A stretch of DNA of 34,699 nt from Thiocapsa roseopersicina (GCF_900106925.1 NZ_FNNZ01000032.1:1-34699); one strand, 5' to 3'; counted from the stretch's first letter, positions 8,966-17,787 are shown. Notes: generated by a model not told the origin, from the sequence alone. A program made the numbers and translations.

Positions 8966-10210
8966 ATGCCCCTGATCAAACCTTTTGCGGCGCTCCGGCC
9001 GGCCCCCGCGCATGCCGCGGACGTGGCCGCCCCGCCCTACGACGTGATGAGTGCTGCGGAGGCACGTCGGATGGTCGAAGGGCGCCCTTGGAGCTTTCTG
9101 CACATCTCGCGCCCCGAGGTCGATCTGCCCGAGGGTACCGATCCCTACAGCCCGCCGGTCTATGCCAAGGCACGCGAGAATCTCGATCGGATGCTGCGAG
9201 AGGGTCTGTTGGTGCGCGACGCGTCGCCCGGCTACTACCTCTATCGTCTGACGATGGGCGCGCATCGCCAGACCGGTCTGGTGGCCGCCGCCTCGATCGA
9301 CGCCTACGACCGGGATCGGATCAAGCGCCATGAGCTCACGCGCCCCGTCAAGGAGGACGACAGGGTGCGCCAGATCGACGCGCTGAATGCCCAGACGGGA
9401 CCTGTGCTACTCGCCTGCCGGGCGCGACCGGACATCGATGCCCTGCTCGCCGGTCTCGTCGCCGGCCCCGCCGAGACGGACGTCACCGCGCCCGACGGGA
9501 TTCGCCATGAGCTTTGGCCGATCATGGACGAGAGCTCGATCGCCGAGCTGACCGCCGCCTTCGAGGGCCTGGACGCACTCTACATCGCCGACGGCCACCA
9601 CCGCTGCGCCGCGGCCTCGCGCGTCGCCGCCATGCGCCGTGCCGCGAATCCCGGTCATACCGGGGCCGAGCCCTACAACTTCATGCTCGCCGTGATCTTC
9701 CCGCACGATCAGATGCGGATCCTGGACTACAACCGCGTGATCAAAGACCTGCATGGTCATAGCGTCGAGACCCTCATGCAGCGTCTCTGCGTCGCGTTCG
9801 AGATCGAGGGCGCACCGGGTCCGGTCGCTCCCGAGCGTCCCGGCGAATTCGGAATGTACCTTGCCGGTCACTGGTATCGGCTGGCGCTCGATCCGGGGCG
9901 GATTCCCTACGACGACCCCGTCGGGCGGCTCGATGTCAGCTTGCTCCAAGACAACCTGATCTGCCCGATCCTCGGCATTCAGGACCCGCGGCGCGATGAC
10001 CGAATCGACTTCGTCGGCGGCATCCGTGGCCTGGAGGCGCTGTCGGCGCGGGTCGACTCGGGCGAGATGGCGGTAGCCTTCGCGCTTCACCCGACGCGGA
10101 TGGAAGACCTGATGGCGGTTGCCGATGCCGGCGAGGTGATGCCGCCGAAATCGACCTGGTTCGAGCCGAAGCTGGCGGACGGACTGGCGAGTCATCTGCT
10201 GGCGGATTGA
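8966..10210 (+). CDS. DUF1015 family protein
   Basis: A 414-residue cytosolic protein with the full DUF1015 signature: an opening of the form LIKPFAALRPAPAHAADVAA followed by PPYDV, a YYLYRL strand, the KRHELTRP segment, and the conserved ADGHHRCAA motif near residue 210. It ends with MPPKSTWFEPKLADGL, usual for the family. A GGTGAG ribosome site precedes the ATG. Family function is not settled. The DGHHR motif is reminiscent of ParB/sulfiredoxin-fold kinases that phosphorylate free serine, so a small-molecule kinase role is conceivable but is inference. It lies 195 bases upstream of relA in the same direction; a CCGCGA/TCGCGG hairpin just after its stop suggests separate transcription. Confidence 0.85.
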   Translation: MPLIKPFAALRPAPAHAADVAAPPYDVMSAAEARRMVEGRPWSFLHISRPEVDLPEGTDPYSPPVYAKARENLDRMLREGLLVRDASPGYYLYRLTMGAHRQTGLVAAASIDAYDRDRIKRHELTRPVKEDDRVRQIDALNAQTGPVLLACRARPDIDALLAGLVAGPAETDVTAPDGIRHELWPIMDESSIAELTAAFEGLDALYIADGHHRCAAASRVAAMRRAANPGHTGAEPYNFMLAVIFPHDQMRILDYNRVIKDLHGHSVETLMQRLCVAFEIEGAPGPVAPERPGEFGMYLAGHWYRLALDPGRIPYDDPVGRLDVSLLQDNLICPILGIQDPRRDDRIDFVGGIRGLEALSARVDSGEMAVAFALHPTRMEDLMAVADAGEVMPPKSTWFEPKLADGLASHLLAD

Positions 10211-10405
10211 TCCCGCGACGGCCCTCGCGGCACAAGGCTCCCAAAGACGCGCCTCGGACCTTCCTGTCGGCGGCGCTTCGAATCGGCCTCGAAGGCCAAG
10301 CCCGCGCGTTGTCTTGAACACCTTCGCGCCTTTGCGGTTCAAACCCCCGGGTTTCGCGGTCGAACCTTCAAGACCGACCGCCGCTACCGAGAGTCTCTCC
10401 ACGCC
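10211..10405 (+). other. Gap between DUF1015 gene and relA
   Basis: The first bases after the stop form a small GC hairpin (CCGCGA ... TCGCGG, about 10212-10229) without a T-tract, possibly a weak terminator. The remainder presumably holds the relA promoter and leader. No clear -35/-10 pair or strong ribosome site was found before the relA ATG. Confidence 0.3.
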
Positions 10406-12619
10406 ATGGTCAAACCCACCTACAACCTCCCCGAGTCGCATTGCGACGACGACGAGGCAATCCGTCACTGGCTCGACGGGTTGGCAAGCCATTATCCGAC
10501 CGAGGAGCTCAAGCAGATCGCCGGCGCCTGCGCGGCGCTGACCCGTTGTCGCGGCGACCGGCGTATCGAGACCGGCGAGACCCACGTGCGTCACGTGCTC
10601 TCGACGGCCGACATCCTGGTGCGTCTGCGCATGGACTTCGAGACCCTGATCGCAGCCTTGCTCAACGGCTGTCTGGATCAGGGCGACCTCACCGAAGCGC
10701 AGCTCGAAGACCGCTTCGGCCCGGGGATTGCGCGGATGGTCGGAGATCTCGCCCGCATCGGCCAGATCGCCAACGTCGACGCCATCATCGCCGCCAAGGA
10801 TCAGGACGAGCACGAGGAGAACCTGCGCCGCCTGCTGCTCGGCATCGCCGAGGACGTGCGGGTGGTGCTGGTGGTGCTCGCCGAGCGTGTCCACCTGATG
10901 CGGGCCATCAAGGACCTGGAGCCGGAGCGCCGCGCCAAGATCGCGCGCGATACCCAGCGCATCTATGCCCCGCTCGCCAACCGGCTGGGCATCTGGCAGG
11001 TGAAGTGGGAGCTTGAAGACCTGAGCCTGCGCTATCTCAAGCCCGACGAGTACAAACGCATTGCCAAGCTCTTGGCCGAGCGCCGCGAGGAGCGCGAGGA
11101 CTACATCGCGACGGTCATCCAGACCCTGTACGACAAGTTCGGCGAAGCCGGCATCCAAGCCGAGATCACCGGCCGCCCGAAACACATCTACAGCATCTGG
11201 CGCAAGATGCAGCGCAAGGAGGTCGAGATCGCTGAGATCTTCGACCTCCGTGCGGTGCGCATCCTGGTCGGCTCGGTCGCGGACTGCTACGCCGCGCTCG
11301 GGCTGGTGCACGGACTCTGGAAGCACATCCCCAAGGAGTTCGACGACTACATTGCCACGCCCAAGGGCAACATGTATCGGTCGCTCCACACCGCCGTGGT
11401 CGGGCCGGAGGACAAGCCCCTCGAGGTCCAGATCCGCACCCACGAGATGCACCAGCATGCCGAGTTCGGTGTCGCCGCCCACTGGGCCTACAAGGAGGCC
11501 AAGGGCCATGATGCCGAGTTCCAGCGACGCGTCATCTGGATGCGCAACTGGCTCGAGCTGAAAAACGAAGGCGACGAGACCGGCGGCTTCCTCGAACGCT
11601 TCAAGGCCGAGTTCGAGCCGATCCACATCTATGTGCTGACCCCGCAGTCCAAGGTCATCGAGCTGCCCAAGGGGTCCACCGCACTCGACTTCGCCTACGC
11701 CATCCACTCGGAGGTCGGCAATCGCTGCCGCGGCGCACGCATCAACGGGCGGATCGTCCCGCTGAACTACGAGCTGCGCAGCGGCGAGACGGTCGAGATC
11801 CTGACCCAGAAGAACGCCTCGCCCAGCCGCGATTGGTTGAGCCCGCACCACGGCTATCTGACGACGGCGCGCGCCCGCAACCGGGTCCGCCAATGGTTCA
11901 AGCAGCTCGATCACGATCAGCATCTGCAGGGCGGCCGCGTCACGCTGGAGCGCGAGCTGAGCCGACTGGGCATCACGGAGAAGCCCAACCTGGAAGAGCT
12001 CGCGATCCGCTTCAACTTCAAGCGAGGCGATGATCTGCTGGCCGCGATCGGGCGCGGCGATCTGTCGGTCGGACAGGTCGCGCGTCAGGTCGGGGAGCGC
12101 AAGACCGAGGAGATCAAGGAGATCGAGCCCAAGCTCCGTCAGCCGCACAAGCCGCGGTTGGAGGGTGCAACCGATGTCGTGGTGGAGGGCGTCGACGACC
12201 TCATGACCCATCTCGCCCCCTGCTGTAAGCCGGTCCCCTACGACCCCATCGTCGGTTTCGTCACCCGCGGGCGCGGGGTCACCATCCATCGCAAGGACTG
12301 CAGCAACCTCAAGAACCTGCCGCCGGCGGAGGCCGAGCGCCTCATCGAGGTGCGCTGGGCGGATCAACCTGCCGATGCCGGCTATTCGGTGGACGTGCTG
12401 GTGATCGCCGCGGATCGTAAAGGTCTGCTGCGCGATGTGTCCTCGGTGCTCTCCGACGACGACGTGGACGTGCTCGGCGTCAACACCCATTCGGAGCGCT
12501 CCACGGATACGGCGGCGATGCGCTTCACCCTGGAAGTCAAGAACATGGCGCACCTGGAGAAGATCCTGGCGAAGCTGCAGCAGATCCCGGATGTCCTGGA
12601 CGTACGGCGGTCCTACTGA
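10406..12619 (+). CDS. relA: RelA-type (p)ppGpp synthetase
   Basis: A 737-residue long RSH enzyme, which transfers pyrophosphate from ATP to GDP or GTP in the stringent response. Domains in order: a degenerate hydrolase domain (about 40-200) in which the usual HD pair is replaced by LLNGCLDQ; a synthetase domain with GRPKHIYSIWRKMQ near residue 256 and VEIQIRT-like LEVQIRTHEM; a TGS domain from about 406 (IYVLTPQSKVIELPKGSTAL); a conserved Cys region (LAPCCKPVPYDPIVGF) and a C-terminal ACT domain. The loop EFDD near residue 311 is the acidic ExDD form typical of monofunctional RelA rather than the RxKD form of SpoT. Both points favour RelA. The ribosome site is weak. A kinase gene starts one base after the stop. 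Confidence 0.93.
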   Translation: MVKPTYNLPESHCDDDEAIRHWLDGLASHYPTEELKQIAGACAALTRCRGDRRIETGETHVRHVLSTADILVRLRMDFETLIAALLNGCLDQGDLTEAQLEDRFGPGIARMVGDLARIGQIANVDAIIAAKDQDEHEENLRRLLLGIAEDVRVVLVVLAERVHLMRAIKDLEPERRAKIARDTQRIYAPLANRLGIWQVKWELEDLSLRYLKPDEYKRIAKLLAERREEREDYIATVIQTLYDKFGEAGIQAEITGRPKHIYSIWRKMQRKEVEIAEIFDLRAVRILVGSVADCYAALGLVHGLWKHIPKEFDDYIATPKGNMYRSLHTAVVGPEDKPLEVQIRTHEMHQHAEFGVAAHWAYKEAKGHDAEFQRRVIWMRNWLELKNEGDETGGFLERFKAEFEPIHIYVLTPQSKVIELPKGSTALDFAYAIHSEVGNRCRGARINGRIVPLNYELRSGETVEILTQKNASPSRDWLSPHHGYLTTARARNRVRQWFKQLDHDQHLQGGRVTLERELSRLGITEKPNLEELAIRFNFKRGDDLLAAIGRGDLSVGQVARQVGERKTEEIKEIEPKLRQPHKPRLEGATDVVVEGVDDLMTHLAPCCKPVPYDPIVGFVTRGRGVTIHRKDCSNLKNLPPAEAERLIEVRWADQPADAGYSVDVLVIAADRKGLLRDVSSVLSDDDVDVLGVNTHSERSTDTAAMRFTLEVKNMAHLEKILAKLQQIPDVLDVRRSY

Positions 12620-12620
12620 G

Positions 12621-13742
12621 ATGCCTGGTGGAGAGATCGACGAGACGCCACAGGCGCCGACGCACGTATCGCTCGGGAGCATCGTCGAGGCGTTCGAGAT
12701 CGCCTCGCCGGTCGAGACGATCGAGCCTTACGGGCGCGGGCTCATCAACGATACCTTTCGCGTCTCGGCCGGCGGAACGCGCTACGTGCTCCAGCGGATC
12801 AACGGCGCGGTCTTTCCCGATCCGTTGCGGATCATGTGTAACATCCAGGTGCTCGATCGACAGGCGCGGCAGCAGCCCGATCTTGGATTCCGGGTTCCGG
12901 CGCTGATTGCCACCCGTAAGGGCGAGGCGGGTCTGCGCGCGTCGGACGGGAACGTCTGGCGTCTCATGACGCTGATCGAGGATGCCGTCGGCCTGCCCGG
13001 CATCGAGGATCCCGAACAGGCCTGCGAGATCGGCAGGCTCCTGGGTCGCTTCCATACCTTGCTGCAATCGCTGCCCGCCGAGGCACTGAGCGTCACGCTA
13101 CCCGGATTCCACGAGACGCCGGCCTATCTCGCCCGCTTCCTGTCGGTTTTGGCGCGAGTGGAGGGCGCCCGAAACGATCCGCAGATCGAGACCTGCGTCC
13201 GCTTCGCGCTCGACCGCCAAGCGCTCGCGACCCGGCTCGCCGATGCGCGCGACCGAGGCGAGATCCCCGTGCGCGTTATCCACGGCGACCCCAAGCTCGA
13301 CAACATCCTGTTCGATCGCGACAGCGGGCGTGCACTCGCCCTGATCGACCTCGACACCCTGCAGCCCGGCCTCATCCTGCACGACATCGGCGACTGTCTG
13401 CGCTCCTGCTGCAATCGCAGCGGCGAGTCCGCCGACGGGCGCACCCGGGTCGCGTTCGATCTCGCCGTCGCCGAGCCGATCCTCCGCGCCTATGCCGAGC
13501 AGACGCGCGCTTGGCTGAGCCCGGAAGAGATCGCCCTGATCCCCGAGGCGATCCGTCTCATGCCCTTCGAGCTCGGCCTGCGATTCCTGACCGACCACCT
13601 CGAAGGCGACCGTTATTTCAAGGTCGCGGAGCCAGGCGAGAACCTGCGCAAGGCGGGGATCCAGTTCGCGTTGGTCACGGACATCGAAGTCAAGGTCGAA
13701 GACATCAATACGATGGTCACCCGCTGTTTTCAAACCCCGTAG
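12621..13742 (+). CDS. APH-fold kinase resembling N-acetylhexosamine 1-kinase (NahK)
   Basis: A 373-residue phosphotransferase of the aminoglycoside-phosphotransferase/choline-kinase fold. The N-terminal lobe has a glycine-rich GRGLINDTFRV resembling the GxGxINDTY opening of NahK-type kinases, then YVLQRIN with the ATP-contacting region. The catalytic loop is VIHGDPKLDNILFD and the metal-binding segment is ALIDLDTLQPG. NahK enzymes phosphorylate the anomeric position of N-acetylhexosamines; substrate here is unproven. The ATG follows the relA stop by one base, so translation is probably coupled and the pair co-transcribed. Its own TAG stop falls inside a REP-like repeat (CCGTAGGTTGTGCC). Confidence 0.82.
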   Translation: MPGGEIDETPQAPTHVSLGSIVEAFEIASPVETIEPYGRGLINDTFRVSAGGTRYVLQRINGAVFPDPLRIMCNIQVLDRQARQQPDLGFRVPALIATRKGEAGLRASDGNVWRLMTLIEDAVGLPGIEDPEQACEIGRLLGRFHTLLQSLPAEALSVTLPGFHETPAYLARFLSVLARVEGARNDPQIETCVRFALDRQALATRLADARDRGEIPVRVIHGDPKLDNILFDRDSGRALALIDLDTLQPGLILHDIGDCLRSCCNRSGESADGRTRVAFDLAVAEPILRAYAEQTRAWLSPEEIALIPEAIRLMPFELGLRFLTDHLEGDRYFKVAEPGENLRKAGIQFALVTDIEVKVEDINTMVTRCFQTP

Positions 13743-13816
13743 GTTGTGCCGAGCGAGAGCGAGGCACAACCAAACGCCGGTGGTTGTTGTGCTTCCTATC
13801 GTCAGCACAACCTACG
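13738..13816. repeat. REP-like paired hairpins (CGTAGGTTGTGC family)
   Basis: The outer arms CGTAGGTTGTGC (13738-13749) and GCACAACCTACG (13805-13816) are exact reverse complements. Within them lie two hairpins: GGTTGTGCC/GGCACAACC (13742-13750 with 13763-13771) and TTGTGCT/AGCACAA further right. This arrangement resembles a bacterial interspersed mosaic (paired REP) element. Related sequence appears at 26307-26340 and 20379-20410. It overlaps the TAG stop of the kinase gene and may act as a 3' mRNA stabiliser or weak terminator (inference). Confidence 0.7.
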
Positions 13817-13848
13817 CGCCAACCGACGATTGCTCTTCAGGCTCATCC

Positions 13849-14226
13849 ATGGCGACAACCGAAACGATGACCGCACTCGATGTCCGACTGCTGTCCTCCC
13901 TCGGCCACCTCGCCGAGCTGCTCGCCCGCATCGGGCACCCGCGGGCCGCGGAGGTCGCGGATCAGGTCGCCCTCTTCCCGGAGGCGCCCGAGCGCGTGCG
14001 GCATCGCCTCGACGCCAATGATTGGTGGGCCGGCGCCGGCTCGCTGGCGGCCGAGACGATGGCCGACAATCCCGGCTTGCCCGAGACTGCCTGGCGCCGC
14101 GAGGTCCGCGCGTTTCGGGAGCTGATGATCGAGATCGGCGAGAACCTGCAGGCCGAAGGCTCCGCCAACCCGGGCATCTCCTCCTGGCTCCTCGCCTTCA
14201 ACAACTGGAACGCGTCCGAGGTTTGA
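13849..14226 (+). CDS. Small hypothetical protein
   Basis: A 125-residue soluble protein, MATTETMTALDVRLLSSLGH through FNNWNASEV. It is mostly helical by composition, with Trp-rich patches (NDWWAGAGSL, SSWLLAFNNWN) and no cysteines, signal peptide or known motif. The codon pattern fits the high-GC neighbours, and both ends read like a real protein. Start chosen at the first ATG after the repeat element; a second Met six codons later is possible, and no strong ribosome site distinguishes them. Its last 29 bases overlap the end of the convergent radical SAM gene. Not recognised. Confidence 0.6.
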   Translation: MATTETMTALDVRLLSSLGHLAELLARIGHPRAAEVADQVALFPEAPERVRHRLDANDWWAGAGSLAAETMADNPGLPETAWRREVRAFRELMIEIGENLQAEGSANPGISSWLLAFNNWNASEV

Positions 14227-15739
14227 GGTGGCGCGCCTGGCGCGTCGGCAACGTCCCCTCGGTCTTCGCCGTCGGCGGCGGGATCCGCCGCGTGGGGTCG
14301 AACGATAGACGTCCACGCGCACCGCAGGCCGCATAGTCGCTGCGCAATGCCTCGGTGGCCCATTCCGCCGTCCCCTGCAGCGACAGCCAAGCGTGCAGGC
14401 CCTCGTACAGATGTTCGAGCGGGATGCCATGCGTCTTGCCCGAGTGCGCGAAGAACCAGTCGGACCAGGCGAGAAAGCGCTCGAATGGCGCATCGCCCAG
14501 CAGGAGCGGCAGCGTCAGCCCGAAGCGCCCTGAATTGCCCACCAGATCCCAATAGCGCGCAAATCGCGTCAGCCGCTGCATGGTCGCACGGTCGATGCGA
14601 TCGCTGGCGAGCAGGCTGTAGGGGGGGGCCGGGCTGAACACCAACCCGAACCGCTCGGCGTGCCGGCAGACCGGCGCACCGCGCAGCCGTTTCAGAATCC
14701 CGACCTGAATCTCATGCGGCCCGATTCGCATCAACCGATCGAAGCCGGCCCCGAACGAGGCCGGGTCCTCGCCCGGCAGGCCGATGATGAGATCGGCGTG
14801 CAGGTGCGCGGTCGTATGTGCATGCAGCCAGCGCAGATTGGCCTCGGCCTGCACATCGTCCTGACGCCGCGAGATCAGCGCCTGCACCTCGGGATTGAAG
14901 GTCTGCACACCGATCTCCAACTGCAGCGTGCCCGCCGGAAACGCCGCGAGCATCCCCTTCAGCCGCTCCGGCAGATGATCCGGGACCAGCTCGAAGTGCA
15001 GGAAGGGCAGGTCGTCCGGACGCTCCCGAATGCGTTCCAGAAAAAACCCCAAGATCGCCGAGGCGTGATCGATCTTGAGGTTGAAGGTCCGGTCGACGAA
15101 CTTGAAGCGCCGAGCACCGCGCGCATACAGCCGCTCCAGCTCCGCGATCAGCGGCGCGAGCGGAAACGGCCACGCGGTCCGATCCAGTGCGGACAGGCAG
15201 AAGGCACACTTGAACGGACAGCCGCGCGACGCCTCGACATACAGGTTGCGCCGCCGCAGATCCTCGTCCGAGAACTCGTCGTAGGGAAAGCGGATGCTGT
15301 CCAGAGGCGGCTGCTCGCCCGCATGCACCTTCATCTCTGGCCGCTGTCCGTCCAGGATCGCGCGCGCCAGCCGTGCGAAAGTCACCTCGCCCCAACCCGT
15401 CACGACATAGTCGGCCAGCGCGCAGATCCGCTGCGACTCCACCTCGTGACTCACCTCCGGACCGCCGAGCACGACCACCACATCCGGAGCCGTCTCCTTG
15501 AGCAAGGCGACGACATGCGTCAAGGGCGCGACGTTCCAGATGTAGACCGACAACCCCACGATGCGCGGTCGTTCGGCCAGCAGCTGCTCGACAACCTCCT
15601 CGGGTGTCGCTCCGAGCACGAATTCGCACAGCATGCTGACCTCGCGCAGCGGCCCCAGATTCGCACGCAGATAGCGCAACGCCAGCGAGGCATGCGCATA
15701 GCGGGCATTCAGGGTGGCGAGGACGATCGGGGTCGGCAT
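14198..15739 (-). CDS. B12-binding radical SAM protein, DUF4080 type
   Basis: A 513-residue protein. Residues 1-135 form a Rossmann-like cobalamin-binding domain (LGGPEVSHEV, YVVTGWGE), although the classical DxHxxG motif is not evident. The radical SAM core begins at about 165 with the cluster-binding CPFKCAFC (Cys174, 178, 181), followed by FVDRTFNL and QLEIGVQTFNPEVQ. The C-terminal region (about 370-470), with LFLAWSDWFFAHSGKTHGI-type sequence, is the DUF4080 part. Such enzymes bind a 4Fe-4S cluster and SAM and generate a 5'-deoxyadenosyl radical; the substrate is unknown. The tail after about residue 475 is basic and low-complexity. It converges on and overlaps the small gene ending at 14226. 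Confidence 0.88.
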   Translation of the reverse strand: MPTPIVLATLNARYAHASLALRYLRANLGPLREVSMLCEFVLGATPEEVVEQLLAERPRIVGLSVYIWNVAPLTHVVALLKETAPDVVVVLGGPEVSHEVESQRICALADYVVTGWGEVTFARLARAILDGQRPEMKVHAGEQPPLDSIRFPYDEFSDEDLRRRNLYVEASRGCPFKCAFCLSALDRTAWPFPLAPLIAELERLYARGARRFKFVDRTFNLKIDHASAILGFFLERIRERPDDLPFLHFELVPDHLPERLKGMLAAFPAGTLQLEIGVQTFNPEVQALISRRQDDVQAEANLRWLHAHTTAHLHADLIIGLPGEDPASFGAGFDRLMRIGPHEIQVGILKRLRGAPVCRHAERFGLVFSPAPPYSLLASDRIDRATMQRLTRFARYWDLVGNSGRFGLTLPLLLGDAPFERFLAWSDWFFAHSGKTHGIPLEHLYEGLHAWLSLQGTAEWATEALRSDYAACGARGRLSFDPTRRIPPPTAKTEGTLPTRQARHLKPRTRSSC

Positions 15740-16147
15740 GCAGGGGCTCCTGGTTCGGTGGACAGGTTAACCTGCTTTCCCGGAAAGAATCGACCGAGAG
15801 GTAGGGGCGACTTCAGTCGCCCCGTGATCTTGCACCCAAGCCCAGTCGGGATGCCTTACGCCGGAAATCGCCGAATGGATCTCGTCCTAAACCATACTGA
15901 GTCGAGTCCGCCGTGACCGCAAGCGCAGTATGATCGTGCCGGCGTCATGCGCTGGAACGGCCACCCCACCTGTGGCTACGACTCGGATATTGAGGCACCG
16001 CCAAACGAAAGGGGCGGAAACAAATAGGCCGGATCTACGGACGCCGGATGCCTGCTCTCTACTCTACCTGGTGATTGCTGCGCCACGACGAGGATGAATG
16101 ATAGCACCGCCCTACGTGCGCAGTATGGGGTCGGCTTGATGTGCGTA
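15740..16147. other. Gene-free stretch at the edge of the AT-rich island
   Basis: No convincing coding region in 408 bases. The left part is GC-rich and holds a 20-base hairpin at 15804-15823 (listed separately). Base composition shifts toward A/T from roughly 16020 onward and continues through hicAB, marking the left edge of the presumed transferred segment. No integrase, tRNA fragment or direct-repeat attachment site was recognised. Confidence 0.5.
15804..15823. repeat. Short palindromic repeat GGGCGACTTCAGTCGCCC family
   Basis: GGGGCGACTTCAGTCGCCCC forms a nine-base-pair stem with a TC loop. An eighteen-base version recurs at 30976-30993. It lies upstream of the leftward radical SAM gene and has no T-tract, so a dispersed palindromic repeat is likelier than an intrinsic terminator. 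Confidence 0.65.
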
Positions 16148-16369
16148 TTAGGAGTACATTAGTTTTCCGCGCGGTTCAGGAACAGGGCGATCCAGCTCGT
16201 GCGCAGTTTCAATCCATTCTTGAATTATTATCTCCGCGTTTTGCAGGGCTTTTTGATAGCTTTCCCCATCAGCCATACAACCAGGCAGTTCTGGTACTTC
16301 CGCGAGGTAAGCGTTATCCTCATTGCTCCAGTAAATAATGATCTCGTATTTAGCCGCCATGTATGTCAC
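16148..16369 (-). CDS. hicB: HicB-type antitoxin
   Basis: A 73-residue protein with the HicB fold: KYEIIIYWSNEDNAYLAEVP followed by ELPGCMADGESYQKALQNAE and a helix with IQEWIETAHE. This is the partial RNase H-like domain that occludes the HicA toxin. It is a short form lacking the C-terminal DNA-binding domain seen in longer HicB proteins. It overlaps the 3' end of hicA by 20 bases, the usual toxin-first hicAB order. MTYMAAKYE offers two starts; the second Met would still overlap hicA. The gene is AT-rich relative to the chromosome, consistent with horizontal acquisition. Confidence 0.88.
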   Translation of the reverse strand: MTYMAAKYEIIIYWSNEDNAYLAEVPELPGCMADGESYQKALQNAEIIIQEWIETAHELDRPVPEPRGKLMYS

Positions 16370-16610
16370 CGAGTTTGTACTTGAGGATAACAGTACGTAC
16401 CTGTTTGACTTGGTAAGCTTTCGCTAGTGCGCCGATTGGCTGAATATTCAAGATTTCTTCAATCTGCGGCTTCGTGAAAATGAAATGATCTCCTCGTACC
16501 CTTTCTGTGAAACCAAGTGTTTTGAGCAGGTTGCGCAGATCCTTGAATGATATGTTTGCGTCAGACGTGCCGCGCAAGACTGAATCCAAAATCTTCTCAG
16601 TTCTTCCCAT
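16350..16610 (-). CDS. hicA: HicA-type toxin (mRNA interferase)
   Basis: An 86-residue protein longer than the minimal HicA of about 60 residues, with the dsRBD-like core FKDLRNLLKTLGFTERVRGD and the catalytic-type histidine His42 in RGDHFIFT, then IEEILNIQP. HicA toxins cleave mRNA and are neutralised by HicB. The GDH version of the more common GSHH motif retains the key His. The N-terminal extension (MGRTEKILDSVLRGTSDANI) fits longer HicA homologues. It lies 160 bases downstream of the GHKL ATPase gene on the same strand in the AT-rich island; that gap probably contains the hicAB promoter. Confidence 0.87.
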   Translation of the reverse strand: MGRTEKILDSVLRGTSDANISFKDLRNLLKTLGFTERVRGDHFIFTKPQIEEILNIQPIGALAKAYQVKQVRTVILKYKLGDIHGG

Positions 16611-16770
16611 TAGCTAAATCTACTCGGCTCTTTTATTCCTAACTTCGCAAGTCAAGAGTATATCAGGGGGCAGAACACAGTTGTTTCATTCGTTCTTCTT
16701 CCTACTTAAAGCGGCCTGTCCCTGGTTATTCCCCTTTTTGGGGTCCGAGGCTATGGCATTTTTAGGCATA

Positions 16771-17787
16771 TTACTGGAAGTCTCTAGAGAGCATTTGAGA
16801 AGCAGTCGATGCTTCATACATTCCTACCCCCTTGATTTTTTTTGCAATCTCGTAGCCATCTTCACGAAACTGCATAAGCATTTTGCTGAGCGATTCAATC
16901 CGGCTCGTATTCAGTACCATGCGAACTACAGTTCCGTTACATCGGTGGTTGAGATTAATATGTTCTTTTCCGGAATCATCCAACTTTATGCCGTGATCTC
17001 CACTACATATAATGAAGCTGCCTCCTAATCGACATAGTCTGTTAATCATATATAGCCCGAACCCTGAATTATGCCACGGGTCATTTCTGTCGATTATTGC
17101 GCCTTGATAATTCTTACTTGATACTGCTGGCATTAATGCCTGCTGGATAGCATCTGCGTCACACGTTACTTGGATATATGGGTTGTGTTTAAGTGACTCC
17201 GTTAGGCCTATGCCGTTATCTGAAATAGCGATTTCCACTTTGTGGTACGTAGGCCAGTATTGTGCGCAATATTCAATGCTTTTTGATCGGCTATGCTCAA
17301 ATACATTTCTCATTATTTCCCTGATTGAGAATGTAAGGGCATCTACCAAATCACTTGTCCCTTGTTGCGCTAGTATACGAGCTAATTTTTCCGAGCGATT
17401 TTCAATAATATCTTGTTCTGCTTTCCATTCATGAGACGCTTCATCAACAATAGTTCTAACTCGTATAATAGTGAATGGAACAAACCTGTCATTGCCATCA
17501 GTACAGTTTGGTTCCCTTCCGTGCTTTAAACCAAATGCACGAAAGAAAGCCATATTTGCAGCATACTGCTTATTCTCAAAGCCGCAGCGCATGACTTTGG
17601 TGAGAGGATTGCTGCGATTAAACTCCCTAATGATTTTAGCTACATAAACCATAGTAAATGGTTCAATGCGACCCATTGATGAAAAATCAATGATTAATTG
17701 ATCAACTCCAGCATGCCTATCAATTTCAGCGCAAAACTCAAAAATGGCATGTGCGGCACATGTACTTGGATAATTGATTTTCGGCAC
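16771..17787 (-). CDS. STAS-like / GHKL ATPase fusion protein
   Basis: A 338-residue protein with a GTG start preceded by AAGGA seven bases upstream. Residues about 20-110 resemble a STAS/anti-sigma-antagonist-like alpha/beta domain (LIIDFSSMGRIEPFTMVYVA). Residues about 150-295 are a GHKL (histidine kinase/Hsp90-type) ATP-binding domain: N box REIMRNVFEHS, G1 box ISDNGIGL, G2 box SGFGLYMINRLCRLGG. No phospho-acceptor His domain or receiver is present, so it is not a classical sensor kinase; the layout recalls an anti-sigma kinase fused to its antagonist. Codon and base composition are AT-rich, like hicAB and unlike the flanks. No partner of the usual STAS/GHKL kind is adjacent except hicAB. 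Possible roles are partner-switch regulation or defence; both are inference. Confidence 0.75.
   Translation of the reverse strand: MPKINYPSTCAAHAIFEFCAEIDRHAGVDQLIIDFSSMGRIEPFTMVYVAKIIREFNRSNPLTKVMRCGFENKQYAANMAFFRAFGLKHGREPNCTDGNDRFVPFTIIRVRTIVDEASHEWKAEQDIIENRSEKLARILAQQGTSDLVDALTFSIREIMRNVFEHSRSKSIEYCAQYWPTYHKVEIAISDNGIGLTESLKHNPYIQVTCDADAIQQALMPAVSSKNYQGAIIDRNDPWHNSGFGLYMINRLCRLGGSFIICSGDHGIKLDDSGKEHINLNHRCNGTVVRMVLNTSRIESLSKMLMQFREDGYEIAKKIKGVGMYEASTASQMLSRDFQ

Noticed and set aside
8162-9331. Leftward frame spanning the MITE and the DUF1015 start
   Set aside because: It runs through the MITE and opposite a well-supported gene; only the Sel1 frame at 8404-8727 is protein-like here.
9407-12682. 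Long leftward frame opposite the DUF1015 gene and relA
   Set aside because: It is a mirror of two genes with strong family signatures and codes for no recognisable protein.
13740-13816. Intrinsic terminator after the relA-kinase operon
   Set aside because: The hairpins are strong but lack a T-tract and match dispersed REP-like repeats elsewhere, so a repeat is the better call.
15740-16147. Attachment site or tRNA fragment at the left edge of the AT-rich island
   Set aside because: No cloverleaf, tRNA 3' end, integrase or matching direct repeat could be seen.
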